DNA from: Epiperipatus broadwayi | Lineage: Eukaryota; Onychophora; Udeonychophora; Euonychophora; Peripatidae | DNA length: 64,000 nucleotides | Assembly (NCBI GenBank): GCA_028023455.1 | Contig: JAQFVV010000183.1 | Span: forward strand, 556,001 to 620,000 | Reading direction: 5' to 3' | In this document: positions 1 through 12,316 of the stretch, one piece after another | Layout of the letters: each line of letters opens with the position of its first letter | Numbering within the stretch: the first letter of the stretch is position 1 | The notes under the pieces: model-generated | Told to the model about the DNA's origin: nothing | What the model saw: only the letters and a program-made list of their open reading frames with translations | Database searches by the model: none | Program-made: the position numbers and the translations under genes

Positions 1-407
1 TACTGATAAAAAAAAAAGGTTGTCGATGAACAACCATATCCCACTGGATGGCACAGTTTTCACACTTAAACTATAAAATATGATCATTCATGGGCCATTA
101 ATTATAATCATTTTGATGTGTTTTTTGTAATGCAAAAATAAAAACAAAAGAAAATTGTCTTTTTTAAATATTATTTAATTTTAAATATTATTTTTTATTA
201 ACGTATACAAATTAAATGATAATAATAAATGTAAAATAAAATAAACAAATTACAATTTGATTCGTCTTTTTTAGTTTTCTTTTTATTAGAAAAATCAATT
301 TTCTATCGGAGATTTTTTTACTGCGGTTACGGCTTTTTTTTTTGTTGTTGTTTACCATTATTTTTTTATTTCAAATAGAATGATAACTAAAAGTAAAAGT
401 TGTTATG
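1..407. other. AT-rich DNA, no gene seen
   Basis: The stretch is low-complexity AT-rich sequence with homopolymer runs. A block at about 190-270 resembles one at about 620-700, so similar sequence lies on both sides of the telomere-like tract. No coding signal was found. Confidence 0.6.
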
Positions 408-587
408 GTTAGGTTTAGGGTTAGTTTTAGGGTTAGGGTTAGTTTAGGGTTAGGTTTAGGGTTAGTTTTAGGGTTAGTTTTAGGGTTAGTTTAGGGTTAG
501 TTTTAGGGTTAGTTTAGGGTTAGTTTTAGGGTTAGCTTAGGGTTAGTTTTAGGGTTAGCTTTAGGGTTAGTTTTAGAGTTAGGGTTA
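408..587 (+). repeat. Degenerate TTAGGG-like interstitial repeat
   Basis: About 180 bp is built from GGGTTA units mixed with longer TTTAGGG and TTTTAGGG variants. Many units form a compound TTAGTTTTAGGG period. The exact TTAGGG hexamer of most animals occurs only in short runs. This suggests a diverged interstitial telomere-like tract or a simple satellite derived from one, not a functional chromosome end, because ordinary AT-rich DNA lies on both sides. Confidence 0.8.
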
Positions 588-2360
588 AAATAAAAAATAT
601 CAAAATCGTAATTTTGTAAATATTTTTTTTTACTAACATCTATAAAATAAATGATAACAATAAACGTAAACTATATTCAACAAAGTATAACAGTAGTCAG
701 AGAAAAGAAAGAAACTAAAACTTTTTTAAACAACAACAAATATATATATATATATAATGTTTATAATATATGCTTTTTATGACCTTTAAAAAAACAGTGT
801 ACAATTGTACTTTTCTTACTGGATATTTTTCTCTTTTTTATTTCAAAAATATACGCACGGTACAATTTTAAAATGTCTCGTGGAAATGTTACTACGTTAC
901 TTGATGTGTTACCTAATTCCAATTCACTTTATACATATATCTCATCAACATTTACTACTTAAAACTTCAATACACTACGGTGTAAAAAGTCTGTTAATTA
1001 TTACTTTACAAAATCTGAACATTTCAATACTTTAAAATAAAAAAAAATCCAATGAAAATAACATTTCCATCCAATTAAAAAAAACACACCCTCTCCCCAA
1101 GCCATAACCTTTTTATAAACTGTGCAAATTGGGAAAATGTATTTGCTGCGTAAACATACATGCTGTACTGTGACGCGACATAGCAGTCTGCAATCTGTAG
1201 TACAACAAAAAGGTTGTATTATAGAAAATGTGAATTCAAATGTGTTGGCCACAGAAACAGCATTTTTATGTGTTTTAGTGCGAAAACAGCATCATCCAGT
1301 GAGATATGTTGGTTCATCAATGATAACCAAAAAAAATTCCAATTACCTTTTTTAATATTTAAAATATTCTTATCAAAAGCATTCAGAATAAATCTAATTA
1401 TATAATTAATGTTATTCATTAAGTCACCATATTTATTTTATTTAGCATATAGTGTTAACACATTAAAATTTAACATCAGAAGTTCTTAAACAATCAAGGG
1501 CCAACTCCTCTAAGCTATGTATGGCAAAGAGTCAACAAGGATCTGGTATACTGGTTACTTCCTGTAATTATGCATCATAGTTTATGGTCTGCTACATTTA
1601 CAGTTTGGAGAGTATCTAAATCACCACTTACTCAACATATAACATCTAGCCTGGCCTGTTATGACTCCATCAATCTTCAACCCAAGTTTTCTTGGAGGGA
1701 AGAAACCAGGTGCTCAGATAATAGAGTTAGTACAATTATTTATACTGGAGTTATTCCAGTCAAGTGTCCACGTTCTGTTGATATCCAATGTGGATGGCTT
1801 ACCAGGAAGCCAAAAAGGCTGTCTGAATTTTAGCCAATGTTTGGGGAGATTGTTTGGAATAAGATTGAATGGATCAATAAACTGCAGAATTAAAAAAAAA
1901 TGCATACACCTTTAATATTATAAACAATATATTTACATTTGTTTTTTTAGTTCTTTTTTAATCATAGAACAATAAATTTACCTTTTTAGCTGTAAGTTAC
2001 ACTTACTGTAGTATTTGCTGAAGCAGTATTTATAAAAACAAACATATCTAAAAAATTTGTATAAATTAATGCTGTTTATTTTATGTTTGTCCATATACTT
2101 CCCACTTTAATTTAAAGACTCTGTAAAACAGCTGTAAATGTTTTGAGAAAATGAAAGCATTTTGCCTCATTCAGCCTTATCAATTCTTATCTCCACTGCT
2201 TCTGGTGCATTTGCACCAATATACATCTGAACAAACAAAATATTTGATCTGCATTTTGAAATATTAAAGCTTTTATCAAGCAAAAATAGTTATAGACTCA
2301 CAGCAGCTCATTCCATTTTAGTACTTCTTTTAATATTTGAGTTTCAATACATTATCACCA
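588..2360. other. No supported gene; one less AT-rich patch
   Basis: Short ORFs of 60-87 codons occur on both strands but overlap each other and match nothing I recognise. The patch at about 1490-1860 has more balanced base composition and may be a decayed transposon or exon fragment. It is interrupted in every frame and I could not assign it. A short (TA)n lies at about 739-756. Confidence 0.5.
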
Positions 2361-2494
2361 TTTCCTATGCTTACAAAAGTTGTTATTAGTAGTAGCAAAT
2401 TCTCCATACAGTAGTGCCACTCAGTGCAAATCTTACTAATCAGTGGATGCAGGGAGGTTTGTTCATATAATCCCCAAAGTGCTTACTTATCCAA

Positions 2495-2540
2495 TATCTA
2501 CAGAATAGTTTCTAGTTTGTGATATTCATCAGTGAGGATC
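2495..2540 (-). ncRNA. Hammerhead ribozyme relic (inverted copy)
   Basis: Read on the minus strand, CTGATGA (2532 to 2526) is followed 13 nt later by GAAA (2512 to 2509), as in family A. Helix II and helix III are poorly paired, so this is probably an inactive mirror of the copy at 2573-2622. Confidence 0.35.
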
Positions 2541-2572
2541 TTTGGATCTGAGACCACTGCACCTAAATTGAA

Positions 2573-2622
2573 GATTCTCACTGATGAAAGCCACAAGCTA
2601 GAAATGTGTCTGGAGATATTGG
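2573..2622 (+). ncRNA. Hammerhead ribozyme candidate, family A
   Basis: The conserved core CTGATGA is at 2581-2587 and GAAA at 2601-2604. Between them AGC and GCT can form a short helix II around a CACAA loop. After GAAA the sequence TGTGTC would supply a short helix III and C17. TGGAGAT downstream pairs imperfectly, with wobbles and one mismatch, with GATTCTCA upstream as helix I. The core is intact but helix III is weak, so activity is uncertain. Confidence 0.45.
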
Positions 2623-3021
2623 ATAAGTAAGCACTAGATGAGAATTTTATGATCAAACATTCCTTTATCCATTGATTACTATTGCAGTGAGTGACCCTAT
2701 TGTGTGGAGAGATTGCTGCTGTCAATAACAGCTTGTGTAAGCATAGGAAATGATGATCATGTGATGTTTTGTTGGTTTATACCAAACCTCCATATGGGGT
2801 GATAGTGACAGTGGTTTTCGATAAACCAATGACACCAAACTATATATATGCTGAACTGTGTTCAGATCTGTATGACTATATAGGTGAATGAGCTCGGATT
2901 GAAAATATTAATGTGTTTTCATTTTGAGTTCCTAACTTTATAGGTAATAAAATAGATAAAAGGTGACTGCTGGAGGGTTGTATTGGATTCTTAGATTTAG
3001 ATGCAATGCTCTCAGACCCAA

Positions 3022-3075
3022 AGCTTTTCACTTATTAAAGCCACAAGCTAGAATCTAGTCTGGGTATAGTGGATA
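3022..3075 (+). ncRNA. Degenerate hammerhead, family A
   Basis: The 13-nt helix II segment and the following CTAGTC match the other family A copies. The core has changed to CTTATTA (3031-3037) and GAAT (3051-3054), which should abolish catalysis. It marks the junction between body and downstream direct copy. Confidence 0.4.
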
Positions 3076-3195
3076 AGTAGGCACTATACAGGGATTTTAT
3101 GAACAAACCTTCCTGCATCCATTCATTACTAAGATTTGCAATGGGTGGCACCACTGCAAGGAGAGTTTGCTACTGCTAGTATTTGTGTTTATATG

Positions 3196-5402
3196 TAGAT
3201 GATTTATAATGATTTTTAAATATCTTGTTATATAAATGGAAGTTTGTAATTTTTAATATTCTTATCACATAGACATTTGTGTACATTTCACTTTTTCTTT
3301 TTTAAAAAATAATTTCTTTTTATAGTTTTTTTTTTGGGGCAAAAGGGGGGGGGTTGTGGGGGGAGGATCCTGTTGCTGTATCATTATATATGGAAAAAAG
3401 TGTGTGCACACACACACATGCATGCATGCACACACATGTATACATAGTCAAATGAGTTGATGAATTGGCATATGAATGATTCTGATAAACTAAAGACCAG
3501 TTTAATTTTAAATCAAATTAACAAACTTTTATTATTAACAAATAAAATTTTAAACCATTTAACATAATAAAAGATGTAGTTATATGAGTCAAGTATGCAT
3601 TTCTACCATATCAATTAAAAGTATCCATTATTCAAACCCATACCCATAGCAGAGATACATAACTCAGCACTCACTATTTGCAAAGCAAATTGAATTTATA
3701 AAAAAAATCACGATCATATTGACCGAGAAGCTGACTAACTAATTTACAATGTTACATGAAGATATATATAGTAGTCTCACTGTCAATTTCCAATGATTAA
3801 CATTTCATCTTCTTTGGGACTTCCTGTTTAAGTATGGTTGATAGAAAAGAATATCCACATTAAAAGCTTAATCATTCACACAGAATAAAATAAATATAAT
3901 GACCATTAGTTAAAATAAACAAATAAACAAACAACAAAAATTCTGTCCTCTAATAGTGCATGTAATTAATAGGGAATTGGATCAAAACTATTACCTTAGT
4001 CTAGTATTACATAGTGGTGAACTAAATGTCAAATCACTATCAAGGGACTTGATTCTAAACTTTATTTACATAAAAATATCTAAGTTGATATTTTTCCCCA
4101 CTATACTATGTTGCTTTTAAACATACAGACTCTTCCAAGTGTAGGCACATTGAAATTTCTAAGTGTAGAAATGAAATAAGAATAGAATTTTGCAAATGTA
4201 TAAAAAAATCTAACATTTAATAAATCAAATTTTCTTCAATCATCCATATTAAAGTCCATGCATCTAGCGATAGTGTCTCTCATGGATACAGTCTATTACC
4301 CTTCTTTTCATTATACTCTGGTAAGTCCTTTGATCATTCAAATTCCTCAGCAATGCACTTGGAAGAATGTTGTTTCCATTTTCTGCAGCTGCTTTCCTCC
4401 TGGATATATTCAGACATTTCATATGGGATATTTGATGTTTCTTTAGGCATTTTATAGATGAGTGAATTAATCATTATGCTTCTATGATTGCGAGAATAGC
4501 ATTCAGGTCATACAGTGACTTTATTTAGCCAGAATACATTGCTCAGTAAATTATAATAGATTTAATTTTCTTCAGTTTGTTATTTGGCATTTAGTGAATT
4601 ATATAAAAAAAAATTTACTTTGTCATTTATCTATATAAACTGGTGATATACTCTTTTTTTTCTCCTCATTCGAACAATAGTGCAGTCTTTTATTTTTGAT
4701 TGTCAACACAAAATTAGTTCAATTCTTTTGTTAAACTGCTATGAATTATCAACCTTCCTTTTTTCAAAAGTTGATTACAGTTTCTTTCAACTTATTGCAA
4801 TGTGAAAATTATTCAACTAATATGGAATTTTCGACAAATTGTCCATCTTTTCTTGCATTCTATGATTTGATCTTCAAATAATGGTTATGTGTGGTTATTC
4901 TATACTTTTACAAATAACAAATGATGGTAGAAATAAACTGGGTTTGCTTTTATACCATGCCTAGTTTCTCTTGCGTAGTATACAAACTTTTTCATTTCCT
5001 CTTTCACTGCTGCTATTGTTGTAGTTAAAATTAAAATTATGTAACAAAAGTCTACTCTCATTTCTAACATTCAGTTTCCTAGGTATTGACTTGACATTAG
5101 GTTATCCTTATGTCTACTAAGTTGAAGTTATAAATTGTGATATCTAATGTATATATGCGAAAGATCTTATTACGTTTTTTTTTACTTTACTTTGAAAAAG
5201 ATAAATTATTCCATTGTGACATTAATTTAATATTTAATAAAATAAACTTTTGTCACATATGTGAGTACATATATACATTTGCATTATAAAACAATTGATA
5301 GTGTGTATCCAACTATCTATTATCAGGTTTATGTTTTAAATGGGTTTGATTTGCTGTTAAGGATAAATAAGAGCTGGCTTAGACAGGATTATAAGCTCCC
5401 CT

Positions 5403-5405
<3 letters not shown>
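3196..5405. other. AT-rich DNA with a G-tract; no gene
   Basis: No coding region is supported. A T-run followed by G-runs at about 3330-3367 (GGGG, then nine G, then six G with short loops) could form a G-quadruplex on the plus strand. A CA/TGCA simple repeat lies at about 3405-3440. Confidence 0.5.

Positions 5406-5474
<69 letters not shown>
5406..5474. repeat. (TA)n microsatellite
   Basis: About 34 TA dinucleotides directly abut the TG terminus of the left LTR. The right LTR is also followed by ATATAT, so the element appears to have inserted into a TA tract. The repeat itself hides the exact target duplication. Confidence 0.95.
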
Positions 5475-5477
<3 letters not shown>

Positions 5478-8446
5478 ACCGGATGAAAGATCTTTGATTT
5501 GCATATACTGACCACATGGCCACCACTAGGTTGAACATTGAAACTAGACATTTATTTTAAGGGTGGAGAGGATATGTGAACCTGAATGTGCCGGACTAAA
5601 CTCAGGGAGAAACAAGATATCTTAAAAATTGTTTAGACAATTGAAAAATAAAAGTACCAAGACAAACATCAGCTAAGTAAATTAAAACAATTTATTAATT
5701 TTATTAAAATTTGGACAATCGAGTAAAGAAATCTAGCCACAAATACAAAAGTGACTTATATTAACATACGCATAATTATCAGAGAGTGCACATGAGTATG
5801 GAAAACACGTAAACATTAAACATTTTGGCAGCAAAATTCTCTCACCTAAAAATATAAGAAACGGGTAGGATAATAGCTTCCTGCTGGCAATCCATAAAAT
5901 TACAAAAAAACCCACTAGCTTCCTGATTCAGATATTAAAACAGTTACGGACTTGTAGGAAATCAACAAAACCAGTGCAGATGATCGATCAGTAGCATTCT
6001 AACTACTGACATTATAATGCTGCAGGACTGCTGTGCATAATATTACTTTTAAAGCAAACGTGGTTGATTTCACATACAAGATAGCAAAAGGATATTTGAT
6101 CACGATCTTATGTAATCCGGAAAGAAATGACTACTTTCAGAAAACCTGAAGAAATAACTTGATAAATAGCCAGCAAAAAGATTTTGTTGTTTGCAAAAAG
6201 CACAAACCAAACGTGTTTAAAAATTCATTATTTTACAGCAACAACTAAGGGCCGATGAGTAAATAAAAATTACGAAAACTGCCAAAGCAATTTGCAATAG
6301 TTAATGAAATCATTAGGCATATATTAAACATATAAAATACAATCTCTCAATGCACCCCTGATAAAAGAAAATTGAAAACAAACTTGGAATCTTAAAAGTA
6401 AGATTCCAAGACACACTTTAAATACTAGAAAAAGTACATATAGATAATAAATAATTAAATATAATTGATACAACTTTAAAATATACTTATCATTATATTG
6501 AGTGGAGATTTAATTAAATGCAATTTATTTACCCTGGCTAGAATAAAAAAAAGTTTATCTTACGATAAGGCAGAGTTCTAGTAATTTTCTGATGAGTGCA
6601 CACTTTTAATAATAGTTCATCTTTCAGGTGACTTCTCTTTATGACAAAGGCAAGTGTCGAGGCAAATTGGGGATCTGGCTTAGGTTAAAGTTTTATGGCA
6701 TCATAAAAGAACAGCCTAGAGCCCAAAGCTCATCCTTATTTAAATTAGCAATGCATCTTATTGCTTCCAATAGGTATAGCAGCGTTTGTTGACATCACAA
6801 AGGTGAATTTGAAAAATCTCTTAAATGTTCAAACTGCGATTAATATGAAGTTCCACAGATTAATCAGAATGCCTCTTAGAAATCAGAAGCTGAACCAAGC
6901 CTTTTAAAAACCTTGTTTGTCTCTAATAATAGCAACCACCTCTTATTTTGGTGAGCTATAGTTACCTCACTAGATTTCCTGCAAAAAACTTTCCTTATTG
7001 TCAAATTCTATACTACAGACAGGGCAAATATTAATTTCCAGCTCAATCTAATTTAAGAATTCCAACCAGGGATTATTGTAACCAAAATAACAAATACAAA
7101 ACTAAATCTCCACTTTTAGAATTAACTTTAAAAATGATTAAAATAAAAGCAACAGGAATATAATTAGCAAGCTTGCCTGTTTTTAATCAAATTGATTAAA
7201 ACAGGTGGTGAAAGTAAACTATTTTAAAATAAATCAGTTCTATAAAGAAAAATTAAAATGCCCTATTTAAATATAACTGAGTATATGCTTTAATACACCT
7301 GGGTCTCTTTTTACGTGGACTTATTTAACACGATTTTGAAGTTACGTGATTTTGAAGTTCACCGGAAGTCGAACTCCGATAATGCACTATTACTTTAAGT
7401 AATAAATTTCGCGCACTTATGTTATATTGAAAGTAATAGCACAGTATTGGAATTCGACTTTCATCTTAGTAATTTTACTATTTTCAGTGCTTTATAATAG
7501 TAATATTTTATGCAATAATAAAATTAAAATCATGATTTCCACATTTTATGTATACACATATTAAATTTTACAAGATTATGATGTAAATTTGTTCAAACAT
7601 TGTGCATGTTAATTTTGCATTTTAAATCACATTCTGTTTTTGCTTTTTAAAAAAGAACGTAATCATTTAGTGTCTACAAGTTTATTTTTAAAAGGTGAGT
7701 AATAGCAGTGAAACGAAATTTGATTTTTATACGGAATTGAAAATTAAAGACAAAAATAAGAATTTAATTTTTAGTTGTTAGTTTTAATTAAATTTTTCCC
7801 AGCAGTGGTGAATAAATGTCTTTTTATTATCGTAAGTCTAAGTTCATAAACAATTAATAAAATCATCGTCTCAAAGATTAATTACTAATTATGTTGTCAC
7901 CAGAAATCCATTGACCTAACATGAGTGTGAAGTTAGCGCTAGTTGTATTTCCTCAGTTTGCAAACGAATGTGTTTTCGGCAAATATCAATAATAATTAAA
8001 ATGTGTATTAAAAAAAATGTAAATTATGCATAAAAATATATTATTTTGAATAAAATTAAATATTTTAGTTTAAAAAAGTTTGTCTTGTATCAATTTTTTT
8101 CAAATTTGAAATTTTTTATTAGTCATATTTTATTTCCTTATTTTTTTTTTGTGCGAATTTTAAAGTAATTTTACGTTGGTGCTTTGCTTTTACGCAAATT
8201 TTGAAAAATCACAGACCACATCCCTCTTTTTCATTGTAAGTTATGTCTATTTTTGCACGATTTCATTTGCGCGTGTTTTCTGAGGAACCTATCTATCGCG
8301 TAAAGCGAGACCCAGGTGTATACGTATGTTTTGTTTGGTATTTTTTTAAATAATAATAAAAAAATTTAACATTAGATAAGATTTAACAAAAATTAAGTTT
8401 TTAATTTTGGCAATAAAATCCTTGAATCAGATATCAATCCAGTTCA
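5475..8446 (-). repeat. Left (3') LTR, interrupted by a MITE
   Basis: The sequence matches the right LTR almost throughout, apart from scattered substitutions, once the insertion at 7296-8318 is removed. The remaining length is about 1947 bp. Because gag is on the minus strand this is the 3' LTR. A perfect 12-bp hairpin (CTTGGAATCTTA and its complement, 4-nt loop) occurs at about 6382-6412, matching 11287-11315 in the other LTR. Confidence 0.85.
7296..8318. mobile_element. TA-flanked MITE (family M1), copy 1
   Basis: A 1023-bp non-coding element ends in CACCTGGGTCTC and its complement GAGACCCAGGTG. It is flanked by TA on both sides (7294-7295 and 8319-8320). The corresponding position in the right LTR (about 12201) has the uninterrupted sequence TTTAATACACGTAC, so a filled and an empty site coexist in one window. 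A TA duplication is typical of Tc1/mariner-type elements, but no transposase is present. Another copy lies at 19958-20709 in the opposite orientation. Confidence 0.85.
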
Positions 8447-8680
8447 ACTGCCTCAATATGTGATCAAAAAAAAAAAAAAAAAACATTCCTGCAACCTTTT
8501 TTTCTTTTTTTAACTATAAACATTTTAAAAACTATCCCTAGAAATTCGGCTGAATGTTTGCCTCACACTCATGAAAAACAAAATATTTCAATTCTAACAT
8601 TTATCTGTTCTTATAAATCATGAACCAAATCTTTTTTTAACAGTATGTCCAATCAATATCACTTACGCTCAGTCAGGTGG

Positions 8681-10101
8681 TTACTTATTATGGAGAGTTT
8701 GGTCAGGATGATCTACTCTCCTGAACCTGTCTACAGGTTGTCTTGATACATTGCCAAAATCTACAGCCATTAAAAATTCTGCCATTTCTTCTATCGACCA
8801 CCCATTATTACTTAACATCATTTGTTGTATGTATGGTGGCATATTATGCTGGATAGTCATTGTGACTTGATCATGTGACAATGGAAATGCCGTTAATGCC
8901 TTGAGTTTCACTACTTGTCTATAAAAAAATTGCAAGTATGTTTCACCATGAACACTGGGATATCTCTCATGGGATATTTTATAGAGTATCCTGTCCTATC
9001 TGGCTTCACTCCAAAATGTTCTTAAAATGGTGTGCCTATATTCCTCAAATGTTCTTGGTTTGGTGAATAACGTGTGCCACCAGTCAGAGGCTGTTTTTCG
9101 AAGGTAGTTACTGGTCACTATAACTTTATCCCTTTCCAGCCAGGCTTGGACATGAAACATATTAGCTAAACTTCCTAAATGATTTAATGGGCTTCCTCCC
9201 ACCTCAGCCTTGAACGTTTCTATTAGGAATTGTTTTTCCAATAATCTACTGGAGGGCCCATCCTGTCTTTTACTTCTCGACTCTCTATATTCATTTTCTG
9301 TTTCATACTGTTTGTCTTCAGTATAGAATGACCTAGGTTTATTCTCTATCCCAGCTAACCTATATTCGAGTCCTTTTATCATATCAATACACGTTTGTTG
9401 CACTTCTGTTTTCAAATTATCCTTACTTTCCTCTATGCCTTCAAACATCTTTTCTAATTTTCTGACAGCACCATGAACCCTCAGATCTATTTCTCTCTGA
9501 ATTCCTCCTTCCTTTAACATCTCCAATTCTACTTGTGTTGTTTTATGTATGTCTATCCATTCCTTGCACATCCCTTCAACCTGCAACTCTTTATTTCTAA
9601 ACTACCTGTCCTAACACTACCTTGGTCTACCTCATCTTTTACTTCTTTCATCTCTTCCTTTAATATTTCAACTTCCTGAACCTCCTTATTCTGATTTTTC
9701 TCTATGGCTTCTATAGCTGCCTGATTTTTGTTGACTTTCTTCAATATTTTTTGTCTCATTCCTTTCATTTCTGCTCTCATCTCTTCCAGTATTGTTTGTT
9801 GACTCTGTTTTATTTCTATATTTTGTTTTGTTATATTTTGTTTCATTTCCAGCAACTATTGTCATATTTCTTTCATCTCGGCTTGCTGACTTTGTTTCAT
9901 TTCTATTATTAACCTTATCATCATCTGTGTCTTGCTCTCTTCTTTTTCTACTATCTGGGGGTATTTAAATGAAATAAGGCTCTCTTCCAAATCTTCTGCT
10001 CTGTCGCCTTCTTCTTTAACTTCCATTTTACACAAGACTAAATCGCTATCCAAACTTTTTTTTTTAAAAAAAAAAGCAAAATCTAAAAGGAAATAAAACA
10101 C
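8681..10101 (-). pseudogene. Broken retrotransposon Gag
   Basis: Four minus-strand pieces (9862-10101, 9553-9855, 8996-9586, 8681-8935) form one decayed Gag. The first two share a frame separated by one stop. A frameshift lies near 9586, and a further in-frame stop near 8996 separates the last two. The N-terminal half is a long charged, Gln- and Lys-rich coiled-coil region with repeated MKQSQQ-type segments. The C-terminal half resembles the retrotransposon gag (capsid-like) domain, with ASDWW and FEEYRHTIL motifs. No CCHC zinc knuckle follows. Capsid-like Gag assembles the particle that packages element RNA; this copy is not expected to be functional. Family assignment to Gypsy-type is by motif memory only. 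Confidence 0.75.
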
Positions 10102-10380
10102 TATTTATTTATGCAAGAAGACAACGAAAATATTCAATTCCAAAAGATTTTTTTTTTTTTCTAAAAAAAAAAACGCTATTTATTATTTGTCATATGAAAA
10201 AGATGAAACCCCATTTTACTAAACTGCTCTAACAATACATGCCATAACTAACAAAAACTGATACCCACTTACTATATCTTGCCTCTAACCCCTGAAATCT
10301 TTCTCAACCGTCTAAACAAAATCTCACATGGGTTTGAAAACTCGAAGCCCTATGTTGGCTGTGCTAAAAATTAATCTATA

Positions 10381-12316
10381 TGTACCAGATGAAACATCTT
10401 TGATTCGCATATACTGACCACATGGGCGCAACTAGTCTGAACATCAGAACTAGACATTTATTTTAAGGGTGGACAGGATATGTGAACCTGAATGCACCGG
10501 ACTAAACTCAGGGAGAAACAAGATATCTTAAATATTGTTTAGACAATTGAGAAATAAAAGTACCAAGACAAACATCAGCTAAGTTAATTTAAACAATTTA
10601 TTAATTTTATTAAAAATTGGACAATCAAGTAAAAAAATCTAGCCACAAATACAAAAGTGACATATTAACATACGCATAATTATCAGAGAGTGCACATGAG
10701 TACGGCAAACACGTAAACATTAAACATTTTGGCAGCAAAATTCTCTCACCTAAAAATATAAGAAATGGGTAGGATAATAGCTTCCTGCTGGCAATCCATA
10801 AAATTACAAAAAAAACCAGTAGATTCCTGATTCAGACATTAAAACAGTTATGGACGTGTAGGAAATCAATGAAACCAGCGCGGATGATTGATCAGTAGTA
10901 TTCTAACTACTGACATTATAATGCCGCAGGAGTGCTGCGCATAATATTACTTTTAAAGCAAACGTGGTTGATTTCACATACAAGATAGCAAAAGGATATT
11001 TGATCACGATCTTACGTAATCCGGAAAGAAATGACTACTTTCAGAAAACCCGAAAAAATAACTTGATAAATAGCCAGCAAAAAGATTTTGTTGTTTGCAA
11101 AAAGCACAAACCAAATGTGTTTAAAAATTCATTATTTTACAGCAACAACTAAGGGCCGATGAGTAAATAAAAATTACGAAAACTGCCAAAGCAATTTGCA
11201 ATAGTTAATGAAATCATTAGGCACATATTAAACATATAAAATAAATCTCTCAATGCACCCCCTGATAAAAGAAAATTGAAAACAAACTTGGAATCTTAAA
11301 AGTAAGATTCCAAGACACACTTTAAATACTAGAAAAAGTACATATAGATAATAAATAATTAAATATAATTGATACAACTTTAAAATATACTTATCATTAT
11401 ATTGAGTGGAGATTTAATTAAATGCAATTTATTTACCCTGGCTAGAATAAGAAAAAGTTTATCTTACGATAAGGCAGAGTTCTAGTAATTTTCTGATGAG
11501 TGCACACTTTTAATAATAGTTCATCTTTCAGGTGACTTCTCTTTATGACAGAGGCAAGTCTCGAGGCAAATTGGGGATCTGGTTTAGGTTAAAGTTTTAT
11601 GGCATCATAAAAGAACAGCCTAGAGCCCAAGTCCCATCCTTATTTAAATTAGCAATGCATCTTATTGCTTCCAATATGTATAGCAGCGTTTGTTGATATC
11701 ACGAAGGCGAATTTGAAAAATCTCTTAAATGTTCAAACTGCGATTAATATGAAGTTCCACAGATTAATCAGAATGCCTCTTAGAAATCAGAAGCTGAACC
11801 AAGCCTTTTAAAAACCTTGTTTGTCTCTAATAATCGCAACCACCTCTTATTTTGGCGAGCTATAGTTACCTCACTAGATTTCCTGCGAAAAACTTTCCTT
11901 ATTGTCAAATTCTATACTACAGACAGGGCAAATATTAATTTCCAGCTCAATCTAATTTAAGAATTCCAACCAGGGATTATTGTAACCAAAATAACAAATA
12001 CAAAACTAAATCTCCACTTTTAGAATTAACTTTAAAAATGATTAAAATAAAAGCAACAGGAATATAATTAGCAAGCTTGCCTGTTTTTAATCAAATTGAT
12101 TAAAACAGGTGGTGAAAGTAAACTATTTTAAAATAAATCAATTCTATAAACAAAAATTAAAATGCCCTATTTAAATATAACAGAGTATATGTTTTAATAC
12201 ACGTACATTTTTTTTTAAAATAATAATAAAAAATTTTAACATTACATAAGATTTAACAAAAATTAAGTTTTTAATTTTGGCAGTAAAATCCTTGAATCAG
12301 ATATCAATCCGGTTCA
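10381..12316 (-). repeat. Right (5') LTR
   Basis: This is a 1936-bp direct repeat of the left LTR, from TGTACCAG to GGTTCA. It lacks the MITE and so preserves the pre-insertion site. The 62-codon plus-strand ORF at 10964-11152 lies wholly inside the LTR, opposite to gag. Its equivalent in the left LTR is interrupted, so I do not treat it as a gene. The right flank is ATATATATAT followed by GTGTGTG. Confidence 0.85.

Larger units (their letters stand above)
2361..3195 (+). mobile_element. Hammerhead repeat, family A, with inverted tail
   Basis: This is a non-coding repeat with the order inverted copy, direct copy, body, direct copy. The inverted copy (about 2361-2540) mirrors the direct copy (about 2555-2750): CATTTCCTATGCTTAC at the left edge reappears reversed near 2735-2749. 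The body runs to about 3010. A second, diverged direct copy follows at about 3060-3195, and both direct copies contain the words GGATAAGTA and GCACTA. A hammerhead-like fold marks the start of each copy. The layout resembles the tandem or inverted pLTR arrangement of Penelope-like elements. No ORF is present, so I infer a non-autonomous element. Related sequence lies at 23545-24000. Confidence 0.6.
5475..12316 (-). mobile_element. Gypsy-type LTR retrotransposon, gag-only interior
   Basis: Two direct repeats of about 1.94 kb flank a 1.93-kb interior that encodes only a broken gag on the minus strand. Both repeats begin TGTACC and end GTTCA on the plus strand, giving TG...CA termini. Outer flanks are TA-rich, so a 4-5 bp target duplication of the ATAT type is possible but unresolvable. 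No protease, reverse transcriptase, RNase H or integrase sequence was seen, and no clear primer-binding site or polypurine tract. The element is therefore either deleted or a non-autonomous gag-only type. The left LTR contains a later MITE insertion. Confidence 0.8.

Noticed and set aside
1490-1860. Possible host exon
   Set aside because: Composition is more balanced, but all frames are interrupted, and no splice-site arrangement or protein family was recognised.
5261-5497. ORF ending in a long Tyr-Ile repeat
   Set aside because: It is a translation of the (TA)n tract; the same applies to 23389-23580.
10964-11152. 62-codon ORF in the right LTR
   Set aside because: It lies within an LTR, opposite to gag, and the matching frame in the left LTR is interrupted.
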